A stretch of DNA of 64,000 nucleotides from Simiduia litorea (GTDB lineage: Bacteria > Pseudomonadota > Gammaproteobacteria > Pseudomonadales > Cellvibrionaceae). Shown here in pieces: positions 8,443 to 18,142 of this stretch. Where the stretch lies: NCBI RefSeq assembly GCF_042853465.1, contig NZ_AP031497.1, forward strand, positions 3,968,001 through 4,032,000, written 5' to 3'. A program made the position numbers and the translations under genes. Within the stretch, counting starts at the first letter, position 1, and the number at the start of each line of letters is the position of its first letter. Below the pieces are notes generated by a model, which did no database searches, was not told where the DNA came from, and saw only the letters and a program-made list of their open reading frames with translations.

Positions 8443-9951
8443 ATGCAACAAGAATCCCCACTAACATCCTATTACCAGCGGGCAGACAAAGTACTATTGG
8501 CAACATTGTATGGCTGCCTACTCCTCGGCTTGGCGCTTGCAAGCATCTATGACCTTTGGCTATTGGCCCTCATTGTGGGTGGCGCAACAGCGGCCGCAGC
8601 AACTTTAGTGAGTCAAATTATGCCGGGCACAATTGTTAGCCGCCTCACCATGGCAGGCGCCTTTGTGGTCATGGCTGCATTGCACATCCACCTCGCCCAC
8701 GGGATGATCGAAGCCCATTTTATTATTTTTGTCCTACTCGCTCTACTTGCCTATTATCGAGACTGGGTTCCTATTGTCGCAATGGCCGGCGGTATTGCCG
8801 TGCACCACCTAGCCTTTTACGCCATGCAACAAAGCGGCGGTAGCATTTGGGTTCTTGATGCTAATAACCGTAGCTGGGGTATCATTTTCCTACATGCATT
8901 CTATGTCGTAATCGAAGCCGCATTTTTAGTGTGGATGAGCATTGATCTGAAAGCAGAAGCAGAAGTGGCTTTCGATTTAAAAAATACAGCTTCCGCGATT
9001 ACCGATGGCGAAAAAATTGATTTAACCCAACGCTGCCAAAACAACGAGCAGGAATTAACCGGCAACTTTAATCGCTTCATTGAAAGCCTGGATCAGCTCG
9101 TCGCCGGCGCCCGACAAAGCAGCGGCACTATTGCCCAAGGCGGCCAGCAGCTCGATAAACTCACGACGGTGTTACAGCAGCGATCCAATCAACAGCAACA
9201 ACGAATAGGTATTATCGCCAACGCAAGCGGCGACATGTCGGCCTCGATTAAATCAATCGCGGAAAATGCACATCAGGCAGCAGAAAACGCAAAGCGCGCC
9301 GACACGGATGCGCAAGAGGGGCAGCAGTGCAGCCAAGATACACACACGGCAATTACAGAGCTAGAGCGACAAGTTAATACGGCGGTGCAAGTCATTACCG
9401 AATTAGCGAGCGAAACCACCAGCATCGGTTCAATGCTCGACGTGATTCGCGGCATTGCAGAGCAAACAAACTTACTCGCTCTTAACGCCGCCATTGAGGC
9501 CGCTCGCGCCGGCGAACAGGGACGTGGCTTTGCCGTAGTGGCCGACGAAGTGCGAACACTCGCGTCGCGCACGCAACAATCCACAGAAGAAATTCAAGGT
9601 ATGATTCAACGCTTACAAAAAGGCAGCAAAGCCACTGTCGATGCCATGGCTGCCAGTCAACAAGGTGTCGGCGTTTGCGTGACGAATATCGATCGGACAT
9701 CTCGCTTGCTATCCAGCATTGCCAACGCCATTACGCAGATAGCTAACATGAACCAAGGCATCGCCAGCGCAACGGCAACACAATCTAACGCCATCGTCGA
9801 CATCGAGCAAAATGCCGCCAACATAAAATCCGACTCAGACGCCAGCGTCAGCGAAATTGGCTCACTCGTGAGTACAGCGCAGGCGCTAAAACAGGCCGCA
9901 CAAAATATTGATCAGCAAATAGCTCGCTTTGCCGTTAACGAGCATCCATGA
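8443..9951 (+). CDS. Methyl-accepting chemotaxis protein with six-helix membrane sensor
   Basis: 502 aa. The N-terminal 175 residues form about six membrane helices with almost no periplasmic loop, unlike the usual two-helix receptors with a periplasmic ligand domain. The middle helices are His-rich (HIHLAHGMIEAHF, HHLAFYAM). A short HAMP-like/linker region precedes the cytoplasmic coiled coil with the conserved hairpin tip (IRGIAEQTNLLALNAAIEAA and GRGFAVVADEVRTLA) that contacts CheA/CheW. AGGA lies 9 bases upstream of the ATG. The 3' end overlaps the convergent serB by 17 bases. Ligand unknown; position beside fimX suggests surface motility, by inference. Confidence 0.88.
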   Translation: MQQESPLTSYYQRADKVLLATLYGCLLLGLALASIYDLWLLALIVGGATAAAATLVSQIMPGTIVSRLTMAGAFVVMAALHIHLAHGMIEAHFIIFVLLALLAYYRDWVPIVAMAGGIAVHHLAFYAMQQSGGSIWVLDANNRSWGIIFLHAFYVVIEAAFLVWMSIDLKAEAEVAFDLKNTASAITDGEKIDLTQRCQNNEQELTGNFNRFIESLDQLVAGARQSSGTIAQGGQQLDKLTTVLQQRSNQQQQRIGIIANASGDMSASIKSIAENAHQAAENAKRADTDAQEGQQCSQDTHTAITELERQVNTAVQVITELASETTSIGSMLDVIRGIAEQTNLLALNAAIEAARAGEQGRGFAVVADEVRTLASRTQQSTEEIQGMIQRLQKGSKATVDAMAASQQGVGVCVTNIDRTSRLLSSIANAITQIANMNQGIASATATQSNAIVDIEQNAANIKSDSDASVSEIGSLVSTAQALKQAAQNIDQQIARFAVNEHP

Positions 9952-11083
9952 TGTCATCGTCATCCAAGCCGAGCAAATAACACAGCGCATCTAAACCGAG
10001 GTGGCTGATGGCGTAATCTGCCGACGCGCGCACCAGCGGCTTAGCGTGAATGGCTACACCTAAACCGGCGAGGCCAAGCATGGGTAAATCGTTGGCGCCA
10101 TCACCTACCGCTATAACTTGCTGCAAACCTAAACCACGCGCAGCGGCTAAAGTCTGAATTAATTCTGCTTTGCGTTTGCCATCCACCACCGTGCCAGTAA
10201 CGCGGCCAGTCACTTTGCCATCGATAATTTCTAATTCATTAGCGTGAATTTCATCGATAGCCAAATGCTGTTGCACATATTTAGCAAAATACACAAACCC
10301 ACCGGATAAAATTGCGGTGTGAAAACCGCGCGCTTTTAAGGTGTTAATTAACACCTTGGCACCCGCCATAAACTCTAATTTATTGGCGATACCAGCGAGT
10401 ACGGTTTCCGGCAAACCATTCAATAAGGCCATGCGCTTGGTGAAGCTTTCGACGAAATCTATCTCGCCGCGCATGGCAGACGCCGTAATCGCCGACACCT
10501 GCTCGCCGATACCCGCTTCGCGCGCCAACTCATCAATGCATTCGGCCTTAATCAGCGTCGAGTCCATATCGAAGCAAATCAGCCCAGCTTGCTTGGCAAA
10601 GTCGGCTCGCGGTTGCAAACAAATATCGACGCCCAAGTTATCGGCCAATTCCAACAAACTAACCCGCGCGTGCTTTAAATCGGTATTGCCACTCAAGCGC
10701 AGCTGCCAGGCTTTGCGAGGTCGATTACTGCCTTTAGATAAGCTTCTCAATGTTTGCAGTTGCAAACCCATCGGCTCTAATTTCGCCAGCACGGCATTTA
10801 GATGCCGAGGCTTTAAATCTTGCGCCATTAGCGTCATCACGTAATCACAAGCTAAATAAGCGCTATCGCTAACCTGCACCAGCACATCGGGGAGCAACTC
10901 AGCAATAGACTCCTGCATAGCGCCTGCATCCACAGGCGCCTCGCACTGCGCGGTCAACACAAAGCCATCAGCGCTAGGTTGCACTGATAGGTCATGCCAA
11001 GACAAAGGCAGCTGATCCAGCTGGCTAAGCACCTGGGCAAGGGTTTGGTTGTTTTTAAAGCTGGTCAACACGAGCGATGCCAT
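9935..11083 (-). CDS. serB: Phosphoserine phosphatase
   Basis: Last step of serine synthesis: O-phosphoserine to serine, cytoplasmic. 382 aa. The N-terminal 165 residues hold ACT-like regulatory folds. The HAD catalytic domain shows motif I CFDMDSTLI (nucleophile Asp), motif II ILSGGF and motif III AVGDGANDLPML, in a GDGANDLPM context typical of SerB. The partner gene serA is about 49 kb away in this window. serB faces the chemotaxis receptor and is divergent from the ahpA/ytjB-like gene, the same divergent pairing as serB-ytjB in E. coli. Confidence 0.93.
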   Translation of the reverse strand: MASLVLTSFKNNQTLAQVLSQLDQLPLSWHDLSVQPSADGFVLTAQCEAPVDAGAMQESIAELLPDVLVQVSDSAYLACDYVMTLMAQDLKPRHLNAVLAKLEPMGLQLQTLRSLSKGSNRPRKAWQLRLSGNTDLKHARVSLLELADNLGVDICLQPRADFAKQAGLICFDMDSTLIKAECIDELAREAGIGEQVSAITASAMRGEIDFVESFTKRMALLNGLPETVLAGIANKLEFMAGAKVLINTLKARGFHTAILSGGFVYFAKYVQQHLAIDEIHANELEIIDGKVTGRVTGTVVDGKRKAELIQTLAAARGLGLQQVIAVGDGANDLPMLGLAGLGVAIHAKPLVRASADYAISHLGLDALCYLLGLDDDDIMDAR

Positions 11084-11105
11084 GACAGACAGTACCTATT
11101 TAGAA

Positions 11106-11136
11106 AGGTTGTTCCGGTTACAGAGGTTGTTCCGGT
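11106..11136. repeat. 13-bp direct repeat in the serB/ahpA-like divergent promoter region
   Basis: AGGTTGTTCCGGT occurs twice, at 11106-11118 and 11124-11136 (18-bp period), 23 bases upstream of the serB start. A perfect 16-bp palindrome, GGCCGTAATTACGGCC, follows at 11155-11170. These could be operators for the divergent promoters or simple local duplication. Confidence 0.6.
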
Positions 11137-11285
11137 GTTTGAGTGTGAATAACGGGCCGTAATTACGGCCGCTTGGGCGCATCCGTGCCAGCAATATTCA
11201 GATTGCGCCGGCATTATATAGTTTTCACCTCACTTTAGGCTAAACTAACCGGCCTTTTGCGGTTGCCCAGCAACAATCGGACCTT

Positions 11286-12425
11286 ATGACCAACCAGAAC
11301 AATAATATTGATCAGCAACCAGAGCAGGCGCCATCGGCCCTGTCGCGGCGTTTAAGTGCATTACTGAGGCGCAATCAACCCTTTGCGTTTACCGTCGCGC
11401 TGGCGCTCTTGATGCTGCTCACCTGCGGCTGGCAGCTACACCGCTACTTGGATCAACAATTGAACAACGTCGCCCAGCGCTACGGCCAAGCCATGGCCAA
11501 CATGGCGGCAGAGCAGGCAGAGCCGGCCATGCTCAACCAAGACCGGGTGAGCTTGACTGCACTGCTGGCCGATATTGGCGAAAACCTCAATGTCGCTGGC
11601 GCCACTATTCACGATGTGGAAAATCGCCTGCTGGTGCAAAACGGTAGCCTAAACGCTTTGCAACCCAGCAGTAAATTGCTGCAATTTTCCGCGCCCATCG
11701 TGCTGCAAGACAGTGTTGCCGGCTATGTGACCGTGGCAATCGACGCCACCGAAGCGCTGGATAACCGCTACCGTCTTTACGGTCGCATACTGCTCACCGG
11801 CCTCGCCCTGCTTGCCTTAACAGGCACTGCCACCATGCTCTACCGGCAAGACACCCCGAGCAAGCCCGCACCCGAACCAGAATTGAAGCCGGTTAACACA
11901 AGCAAGGTGCGCAAAGTCAAATTGACCCTTGACCTGCTGAACTTAGAACAGCTTCACACCGAGCTCAACGCCGAAGCCTTCAAGCGCCTGCTTTCAAAAT
12001 TCGAAACCCAATTACAAGGTGTTATGTCGCTTTACGGCGGCGAAAGCCTCGGCCTACAGAACCATCAACTGACCTTGGTGTTTGCCGATGAAGTCAGATC
12101 GGAAGCCAGCCTGAAAGCAATTTGCAGTGCCGAGCTACTCCACGCGCTGAGTGAAAAAAGTGATCTTGCCATTCAACTCGGCGCCCGCATCTTACCCTTT
12201 GAGGCCAGCGCTAATCTGCGCTCTCAATTCACTCGGCAGCTAAAGCCGGGCGGCATGAGAGCGACCATTATTTCGGTCAAACTACTCGATGAAGCCCTCA
12301 CCGAACGCTGCCAATTCACCGCCCGCGCAGATCAACGCAGCGCGCGGGTAGAGCAAATGTTGCCGCCCTACCGCAAACTACTCGACAATCAATTAAATCA
12401 GCTAGCCAGTATCGCCGCCGAGTAA
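11286..12425 (+). CDS. AhpA/YtjB (Smp)-family membrane protein
   Basis: 379 aa. Membrane helices at about 38-55 (FTVALALLMLLTCGW) and 160-180 (LLTGLALLALTGTATML) flank a periplasmic domain of about 105 residues; the rest is cytoplasmic and unrecognised. E. coli Smp/YtjB has the same two-helix layout and lies divergent from serB, which together with the topology is the basis of this call. The C-terminal cytoplasmic part is longer than in E. coli. Function is unknown. Confidence 0.7.
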   Translation: MTNQNNNIDQQPEQAPSALSRRLSALLRRNQPFAFTVALALLMLLTCGWQLHRYLDQQLNNVAQRYGQAMANMAAEQAEPAMLNQDRVSLTALLADIGENLNVAGATIHDVENRLLVQNGSLNALQPSSKLLQFSAPIVLQDSVAGYVTVAIDATEALDNRYRLYGRILLTGLALLALTGTATMLYRQDTPSKPAPEPELKPVNTSKVRKVKLTLDLLNLEQLHTELNAEAFKRLLSKFETQLQGVMSLYGGESLGLQNHQLTLVFADEVRSEASLKAICSAELLHALSEKSDLAIQLGARILPFEASANLRSQFTRQLKPGGMRATIISVKLLDEALTERCQFTARADQRSARVEQMLPPYRKLLDNQLNQLASIAAE

Positions 12426-12574
12426 ATAGCGCGACCCGCGCGTGGATAATTGCGTGACAACTGATGACTGCAAAAACAATTAAGAGGTTGGAAGTCGACA
12501 GGGGGTCAACGTGTTTGAGCGCGGCAAATTAGCCGACCAAAACCTACTGAACGCTGCGCAATTGCAATGAAAAT

Positions 12575-12597
12575 GCGCTGGTTACATTAACCAGCGC
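12575..12597 (-). terminator. Hairpin between convergent genes
   Basis: Perfect 10-bp stem GCGCTGGTTA / TAACCAGCGC with a 3-base loop. On the minus strand it is followed by a T-rich stretch, so it best serves the yggN-like gene, which ends at 12614. Confidence 0.6.
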
Positions 12598-12613
12598 CTG
12601 TTTAACAGAGGCA

Positions 12614-13414
12614 TTAATTAGCGGCACGCAAGACCATAATTTTGTACTGCGCCAATGCCGGCACAGAGGCCCGCAAGCGGCTTTCAAAACGCTCGATGTT
12701 GCGCGCTTTAGTGCACAACTGCTCGCCTCTGCGCTCTAAGCTTTCTGTTTTACCGTCCATGTTTTTATCGATACTGTTGCCCAAGGTTTCCATCTTTTCA
12801 CCAAAGGCTTCCATGCGCGATGCGAAGGTGCCCTCACCGGAAAAAAGTGCGCTGCCTAACAGCGACCAGATGCTGCCCATGGATGCCGCAACCGCATCTT
12901 CAATGGCCTGTTCAACTTCTTCGTCGAACGCTTCATCGACGGCATCAATGCCTTCAGACTTAATTTCATAAGTACCCTCGTGGTTGCTAACGCGCTCGGC
13001 AAGTTTTAGCTGGGCCTTCTCAAGCGAGGAACGAATAGCGCTAGACGCTTCGCTGTTTTCACCGAAGGCGGCCGCGAAAGCCTCGCCCAATACCTTGCCA
13101 ACCAGCTCCAACACATCACCCACAAAGGCAACTAACCCCGGGATAAACGCCTGCAAGCCCTGCGCGTAATTGGCCGCCAATTGCTTCTGCTCAGCATTTA
13201 AGGTGAGGGGCTTGCCATCGATACTGATGCCGCCACTGGGGCTAATAAGGTAAGCCTTTTCGCCCTGCGTACTGGCAACCCCCTCCGGCGCCACCGAAAA
13301 ATCTTCGGCGAAACTCACCTTGCACTCGTCCAAACCTAAATGCACCTCGGCCTGCACTGGCAGCCAGGTCATTACCCCTATCAGCAACATTGCCGACACT
13401 GTTAGTAAGCGCAT
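12614..13414 (-). CDS. YggN-like (DUF2884) periplasmic protein
   Basis: 266 aa with a clear Sec signal peptide (cleavage after WLPVQA, about residue 22). The mature part begins with the Cys-containing strand LGLDECKVSF and has the family's pattern of a short beta part (SPSGGISIDGKPLTLN), a helical middle and a C-terminal segment with a second Cys (EQLCTKARN). The two Cys could form a disulfide. Residues 130-185 are strongly acidic and helical. This is the DUF2884/YggN family, whose role is unknown. It is monocistronic between two intergenic regions of about 200 bp. Confidence 0.75.
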   Translation of the reverse strand: MRLLTVSAMLLIGVMTWLPVQAEVHLGLDECKVSFAEDFSVAPEGVASTQGEKAYLISPSGGISIDGKPLTLNAEQKQLAANYAQGLQAFIPGLVAFVGDVLELVGKVLGEAFAAAFGENSEASSAIRSSLEKAQLKLAERVSNHEGTYEIKSEGIDAVDEAFDEEVEQAIEDAVAASMGSIWSLLGSALFSGEGTFASRMEAFGEKMETLGNSIDKNMDGKTESLERRGEQLCTKARNIERFESRLRASVPALAQYKIMVLRAAN

Positions 13415-13617
13415 GATTTCTCCCTTTTCACCCTGTCAAAACATCAAAAGTTGAGAAAGAAAACCACACTTCATCGCCCAAAGACAGTACAACGCGGCGA
13501 AACACCCTGATTTACCGGTAAACACCCCGCTACGACTTTTTATACTGTGCAGTGCCTGAGCTAGTTAAATCGTATAAAAGCACTCGACCAAAGCCGAGCG
13601 TTTTTACGACGATGTGA

Positions 13618-16206
13618 TCACCTAGCCTGAATAAAGACCGTAACCGCCGTGCCCTCTGCTAAGGCCGAGCCGGACAACCCCGCAACCTGAGTTGCGCCAT
13701 CGGCATCGGCAACTCGTGTCCAATTGCCGGCTGGCAGATTCACGTAAACATTGGCACCACTGTTGTAGACCACAAATAAATTGTGACTATCACTGGGGTA
13801 GTTAATGTACCCCGTCACGACTTGGCCACTAAACTCACCCGGCCTAGCAACGCTCAAATATTGCGCCACGTCAGCCTGACTGGTCATGCGCAAACCGGCA
13901 TGCGTTTTACGCAGAGCAATGAGGCTTTTAAAGTAATTAAAGGTTGGCGCATTCGCGCTTTTATTGTGCCATTTAATACTGTTAAAACTGTCCGGCGAAT
14001 TGTAACTATTATGGGTGCCCCCATGAGCGCCGTAGTTCCAAGCAGAGGCCAGACTCATTTGTTCGTCTGCAGTTTTGGTGCGCAGAAATTCGTCGCCAGC
14101 ATGCACAAAAGCAATTCCTTGGCTGGTAAAAATTTGACCCATACCGAAGTTCACCACCCGCTTCGGATAGCCAAGATCCGCCGGCGGCGTCAAACTCACC
14201 ACCTGATGGGAAGCATTCTGGACAACGTTGCTGGCGAGACTCAGATACACCTTGTCCCAAAGGCCGAAATTATCATGCGCGGAAATGTAGTTGATACTCT
14301 GCTCGGGATCGCCGGTGAAATTGCGAAACCAGGTGCCATTGCGGCTGTCATTGGCATCGTAAGGCGAAGCCCGTAGGCCATCGAAAATAGCCCAACCATT
14401 GTCAGCCGCCGACACGTTATTAAACATGAAGCCGGTGGCCGTACCGTCGTTATTTCCTTTGATGGCTTCTCGATAGGCGCCGTTAAACACGCCAACGTGC
14501 TCCTGTGCCATAAAGCGCGTTGTACCGTAACGTACTCGCTGCCCCTCTTTCGGATCAGCGGCGTATCCGTTCCACGGCTCGCCATACAACAGCAGGTTGC
14601 GATCCGCGTATTTACTGTTCAAATACGCGCCCCACTTTTCCACTTCAGCGTGAGAAAAAATGCCTATGAGATCAAAGCGAAAGCCATCGATGTTGTATTC
14701 GTCCACCCAATATTCGAGCGAGTCCTGAATCATGCGACTAACCATCGGGACATCGGCATCGATCGAATTGCCGGTGCCAGATAAATCCGTTGGCGTGTAG
14801 TATTTACCGGTAATAGCGTTGAACATCTCCTTTGAATAGGTGTGGTTGTACACCACGTCCATCACAACCCGAATTCCTGCTTTGTGCAGTTCGTTGATCA
14901 GTGTCTTAAATTCACGTGCGCGATTTTCATAATCGGTGGGCGTTTGGGAATAGCGATCTTCAGGTACGTTGTAGTTACGCGGGTCGTAACCCCAGTTGTA
15001 GCAGGGGTCGCTATCGGGCAAGCCGTCACAGGTAGCGTAATCGTATACCGGCAACAATTGCACGTGGGTGACACCCAATTCTTTTAGGTGATCGATACCG
15101 GTTTTAACTCCATTGTGCGTCGTTCCTGCCTGCACCATACCGAGGTATTTGCCCCGTTTAGCGGGATCAACGCCGGAGCTGGCGTGGATGGTAAAATCGC
15201 GCATGTGCACTTCGTAAATCACCGACGCTTCGCGATTTTCCAGCGCCGGGCGCGCGGCCCAGCCACCAACAGGTTCGGTTCGACTCATGTCCATGACGAT
15301 ATTGGTATCACTTTGCGGCACAGCCATTTTACCGTAGGGGTCGCGCACTCGCTGGCCGTTAACAGTGAAATAGTATTCGGCCAAATGCAAATCGCCATCC
15401 ACGCGCACTTGGTAGACGTCGGTGTAACCAGCGGCGTTATTGGCGTAGGTCATGTTGTGAGTGACCCCCTCAAGCACCAGAGCCACGCTGCTGCTGTCGG
15501 GCGACCAAAGCGAAAATGTTGTGCCTGCAGAATCGTAGACGGCGCCCAAACTTTCCACACCGGTGCCGCAATTATTGGTGCAAGTTTGTAGTGCTAGGCT
15601 GTACTGTTTGGTTTGATCATTGACGGTGAGTAAATAATCGCCTTGAGCGCTAAAAAAAATATCGGCACCGGACTGCTCGAGCGAACCATTGGCGCCGTTG
15701 TCACCGTAGTTTTGCGTCCAATCACCGAGCACATCCACCTTAAAGCGCTGGTTCGATTGACCGTCGAAATAGACTTGCACCTGCCAGGTATTATTGGCCA
15801 CTAGCTGCATCGCGGTACTACCCCAACTATTCGGAGTGCCACGGAAATAAAGTGACGGGAACACTTTGCTAAAGCCGCCACCGGTGCAGCTCGCAACTGA
15901 GGTAGCACTGATGGCTTTAGTTACACTATTGAAGTTAATTTGATAACTGGTGTTAGCGTTGACAGCGTAATCCGACGCTGGATAATTTTCGCTCCAATTT
16001 CCCAAGCGATCAATTTTAAAGCGCGGTCCACCGCCGCCATCGCCGCCGGTAAACGCTTGACAGGTTTGGTAGTTATTTGCGGCCACTTGCGTCATAGCCG
16101 TTGCATCCCAGGCATTGGCTGTACCGCGGAAAAACCAGTCGGCCATGGCCGGGCTTGCGACACTGGCGACAGACATTGCCAGGGTCAATATGTATGATTT
16201 TTTCAT
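13618..16206 (-). CDS. pulA: Secreted type I pullulanase (GH13) with two N-terminal repeat modules
   Basis: 862 aa; hydrolyses alpha-1,6 bonds of pullulan and branched starch. A signal peptide (cleaved after SPAMA) precedes two related modules, each opening with FRGT-x-N-x-W (about residues 27 and 121) and ending with an FK-x-D-x-LG-x-W motif; they look like starch-binding domains. Then come a CBM48-like domain (about 220-310) and the GH13 barrel with the pullulanase signature YNWGYDPRNYNVPEDRY, DVVYNHTY, GFRFDLIGIF (nucleophile Asp), LLYGEPWNG (acid/base Glu) and YISAHDN (third Asp). A C-terminal beta domain closes the protein. There is no lipobox, so it is probably secreted free. It is a lone gene. 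Confidence 0.92.
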   Translation of the reverse strand: MKKSYILTLAMSVASVASPAMADWFFRGTANAWDATAMTQVAANNYQTCQAFTGGDGGGGPRFKIDRLGNWSENYPASDYAVNANTSYQINFNSVTKAISATSVASCTGGGFSKVFPSLYFRGTPNSWGSTAMQLVANNTWQVQVYFDGQSNQRFKVDVLGDWTQNYGDNGANGSLEQSGADIFFSAQGDYLLTVNDQTKQYSLALQTCTNNCGTGVESLGAVYDSAGTTFSLWSPDSSSVALVLEGVTHNMTYANNAAGYTDVYQVRVDGDLHLAEYYFTVNGQRVRDPYGKMAVPQSDTNIVMDMSRTEPVGGWAARPALENREASVIYEVHMRDFTIHASSGVDPAKRGKYLGMVQAGTTHNGVKTGIDHLKELGVTHVQLLPVYDYATCDGLPDSDPCYNWGYDPRNYNVPEDRYSQTPTDYENRAREFKTLINELHKAGIRVVMDVVYNHTYSKEMFNAITGKYYTPTDLSGTGNSIDADVPMVSRMIQDSLEYWVDEYNIDGFRFDLIGIFSHAEVEKWGAYLNSKYADRNLLLYGEPWNGYAADPKEGQRVRYGTTRFMAQEHVGVFNGAYREAIKGNNDGTATGFMFNNVSAADNGWAIFDGLRASPYDANDSRNGTWFRNFTGDPEQSINYISAHDNFGLWDKVYLSLASNVVQNASHQVVSLTPPADLGYPKRVVNFGMGQIFTSQGIAFVHAGDEFLRTKTADEQMSLASAWNYGAHGGTHNSYNSPDSFNSIKWHNKSANAPTFNYFKSLIALRKTHAGLRMTSQADVAQYLSVARPGEFSGQVVTGYINYPSDSHNLFVVYNSGANVYVNLPAGNWTRVADADGATQVAGLSGSALAEGTAVTVFIQAR

Positions 16207-16852
16207 TGCTCTAACCTTGTTTATTTTTATCGGTTAAAACAACAAACGAAATGCCGGTAACACTCCAATTGCTTACAGCCTTTACCTCTCCTGTCCGGCA
16301 GACATCGCCTGCTGCAGATTTTGCACTCTGTGTATGTTCATTCGGCAGCACACGTGGGCGGTTAATTGTTGCAATATAACCGAGCGAAAAAACGGCGTTC
16401 GAATTGAAGAAAGCATGGCGCGTGCAAGTAAAAGCAGCAAGTAGCGGCGCGATGAATACGTATTCACACGGGAAAGAGAGCCTTGCTTCGCATTCAGATA
16501 CACAAGCGCATGTTTAAAAATGCACCTTGTTTTAAAGGCGCCCTCGTTATAAAAGCAACGGTATCCACAAACACCTAGGTTAAAGATAGTGCGACACGTA
16601 ATCTGTGGACTGCTGGGTAGCCACGCGCCCTGACGGCTTTCGTGTCATGTGCGTAAAGCTCACTAGCGGATTAATAGCCGCCGCGTCCGCAGCAGTGTTG
16701 TGTCGCTATGCGTCACGTTAATCCAACGTCATGTCTCTCGATGCGGAAACACACGCGGTGAAAAAGGTACACCGCAAACGCAATGGCGCATTAGAAACGA
16801 CAAGGCATACTCTCTAACCGTCCAACAAAGCTGGATCAGAAAATGTGTCACG
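16207..16852. other. 646-bp intergenic region without a supported gene
   Basis: Lies between the 5' end of the pullulanase gene and the 3' end of the esterase gene. Short frames on both strands (for example 73 aa at 16282-16503 minus) have no recognisable motif or ribosome site. It must hold the pullulanase promoter, but I see no convincing MalT-like or LacI-like operator. Confidence 0.6.
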
Positions 16853-17836
16853 CTACTTCGACAGCTGTTCAACCATGCTTTTAACCGCTTTGATTTGTTT
16901 GCCTTCTTTGCTGACATAGTCATCGCCAGTGTAACCCCACCAGTCCCAACAGGCTTTAGGGTTTAATGGCGCAAACAAACTCTTGCGGGTTTGCGGGTAG
17001 AGCACCACCAAATGATTGGTCTCGGCCCAGCGGTTAAAGCCTGCTGCGCGCGCGTACACATCGCCAATCGCATCAGCGTTCTGTTGGCAACCGTGAAAGC
17101 TAACATGCAGCCGGCAAGTTTCACCCTTGGCACATTGATCGGGGATGTAAACAAAACCTTCGTCGGCGAGGCTTTTTGCCGATTCACCTCCTAGATCCTG
17201 CTGATCAAAACTGTATAGTTTGCCGCTCGCAGCAGCCAAAGGCGCTTTCAACTCACCCAGCAGATGGGTCAGTATTTCGCCGGCAGCGTCGTAATGACAG
17301 CGTCCTAAAAAGGGCGCCTCAGACTTATCGCAATCACCGCCAGCCGCGAGCGTGGGTAGCGTGTGGTTGAAGGGTTTGTCATCGAGATAAACCAGATTTT
17401 CGGCGTCTATCCAGCTGGCATATTGCGCCTGCAGTTGGTTTGACACCTGTGCCGCGACTTTCGTATCCAGGGCACCGTGCAGCAGCCAGACGCGATCAGC
17501 GCGCAAGCCCGTTAAGGGGTCAATTTCCCCCGCATCAGCCAACGCTTCCGCTTTGCGCTGCAGACTAGCCAAGTCGACTGCCGGCTCGGCTTTATCGACA
17601 CAACTTTTCAACGCCTGACCCAAGTCATTCTGCGCGCAGTACCAAGGGCCGGCGGCGACAATGGCCGCACCAGCGACAAGCGTTGAGTGCGCCACGTGAA
17701 ATTGCGTGGCCATGTAACCGCCGGAGGAAATACCAGAAACGGTAATCTGCGGCTCGAGTTTCAGTGCCGGTAATTCGGCTTGCGCTGACAGACTGCTAAC
17801 AAGACCCATGGCGGCTAGTGCGGTAAATCGACTCAT
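16853..17836 (-). CDS. Secreted PHB-depolymerase-type esterase
   Basis: 327 aa, alpha/beta hydrolase fold. Start chosen at 17836 (not the longer frame to 17938) because it gives a typical signal peptide (MSRFTALAAMGLVSSLSAQA) and has GAGGAG-like AGAGGAGA 8 bases upstream. The nucleophile box GISSGGYMA follows early; an Asp region LHGALDTKV, SFHGCQQ and the C-terminal NPKACWDWWGYTG are typical of extracellular poly(3-hydroxybutyrate) depolymerases. Four or more Cys suggest disulfides in the periplasm or outside. Substrate could be PHB or another polyester; no binding domain is attached. Confidence 0.82.
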   Translation of the reverse strand: MSRFTALAAMGLVSSLSAQAELPALKLEPQITVSGISSGGYMATQFHVAHSTLVAGAAIVAAGPWYCAQNDLGQALKSCVDKAEPAVDLASLQRKAEALADAGEIDPLTGLRADRVWLLHGALDTKVAAQVSNQLQAQYASWIDAENLVYLDDKPFNHTLPTLAAGGDCDKSEAPFLGRCHYDAAGEILTHLLGELKAPLAAASGKLYSFDQQDLGGESAKSLADEGFVYIPDQCAKGETCRLHVSFHGCQQNADAIGDVYARAAGFNRWAETNHLVVLYPQTRKSLFAPLNPKACWDWWGYTGDDYVSKEGKQIKAVKSMVEQLSK

Positions 17837-18063
17837 GAATGTGTCTCCTCTTTTGACGCCGAGCCTAGCGCAAATACCTAGGGCGAGGCTATGCGCCTTT
17901 GGTAGGAGGGGCAGCCCGATGATCGGCTCACCGCGCAAGCCTATTTGACCAAACGCGCAAGGCTGCTCTCTCAGCGAATTCTGGCGTCACACCCGTGCGG
18001 CATGCATCAACGCCTTTATTGCTCGAGGTTGTTAACAGATACCCACTTAGACCAAAGCTTACC

Positions 18064-18079
18064 TTTACGTTAACGTAAA
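18064..18079. promoter_or_regulatory. Probable LiuR operator in the liu promoter
   Basis: TTTACGTTAACGTAAA is a perfect 16-bp palindrome 64 bases before liuR. It sits between a possible -35 (TTTACG, at its own left edge) and a -10-like TAAAGT at 18087. MerR-family regulators bind such palindromes within the promoter spacer, and similar sequences are known for LiuR in gammaproteobacteria. The exact promoter elements are uncertain. Confidence 0.7.
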
Positions 18080-18142
18080 CTTTGGCTAAAGTATGGGGCT
18101 AATTCACACTGTAGAGCGACTGCCAGCGAGCCCAAGGCCCCC

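Noticed and set aside
16282..16503. 73-codon minus frame upstream of the pullulanase gene
   Set aside because: No ribosome site, low complexity and no family; the region is better read as non-coding.
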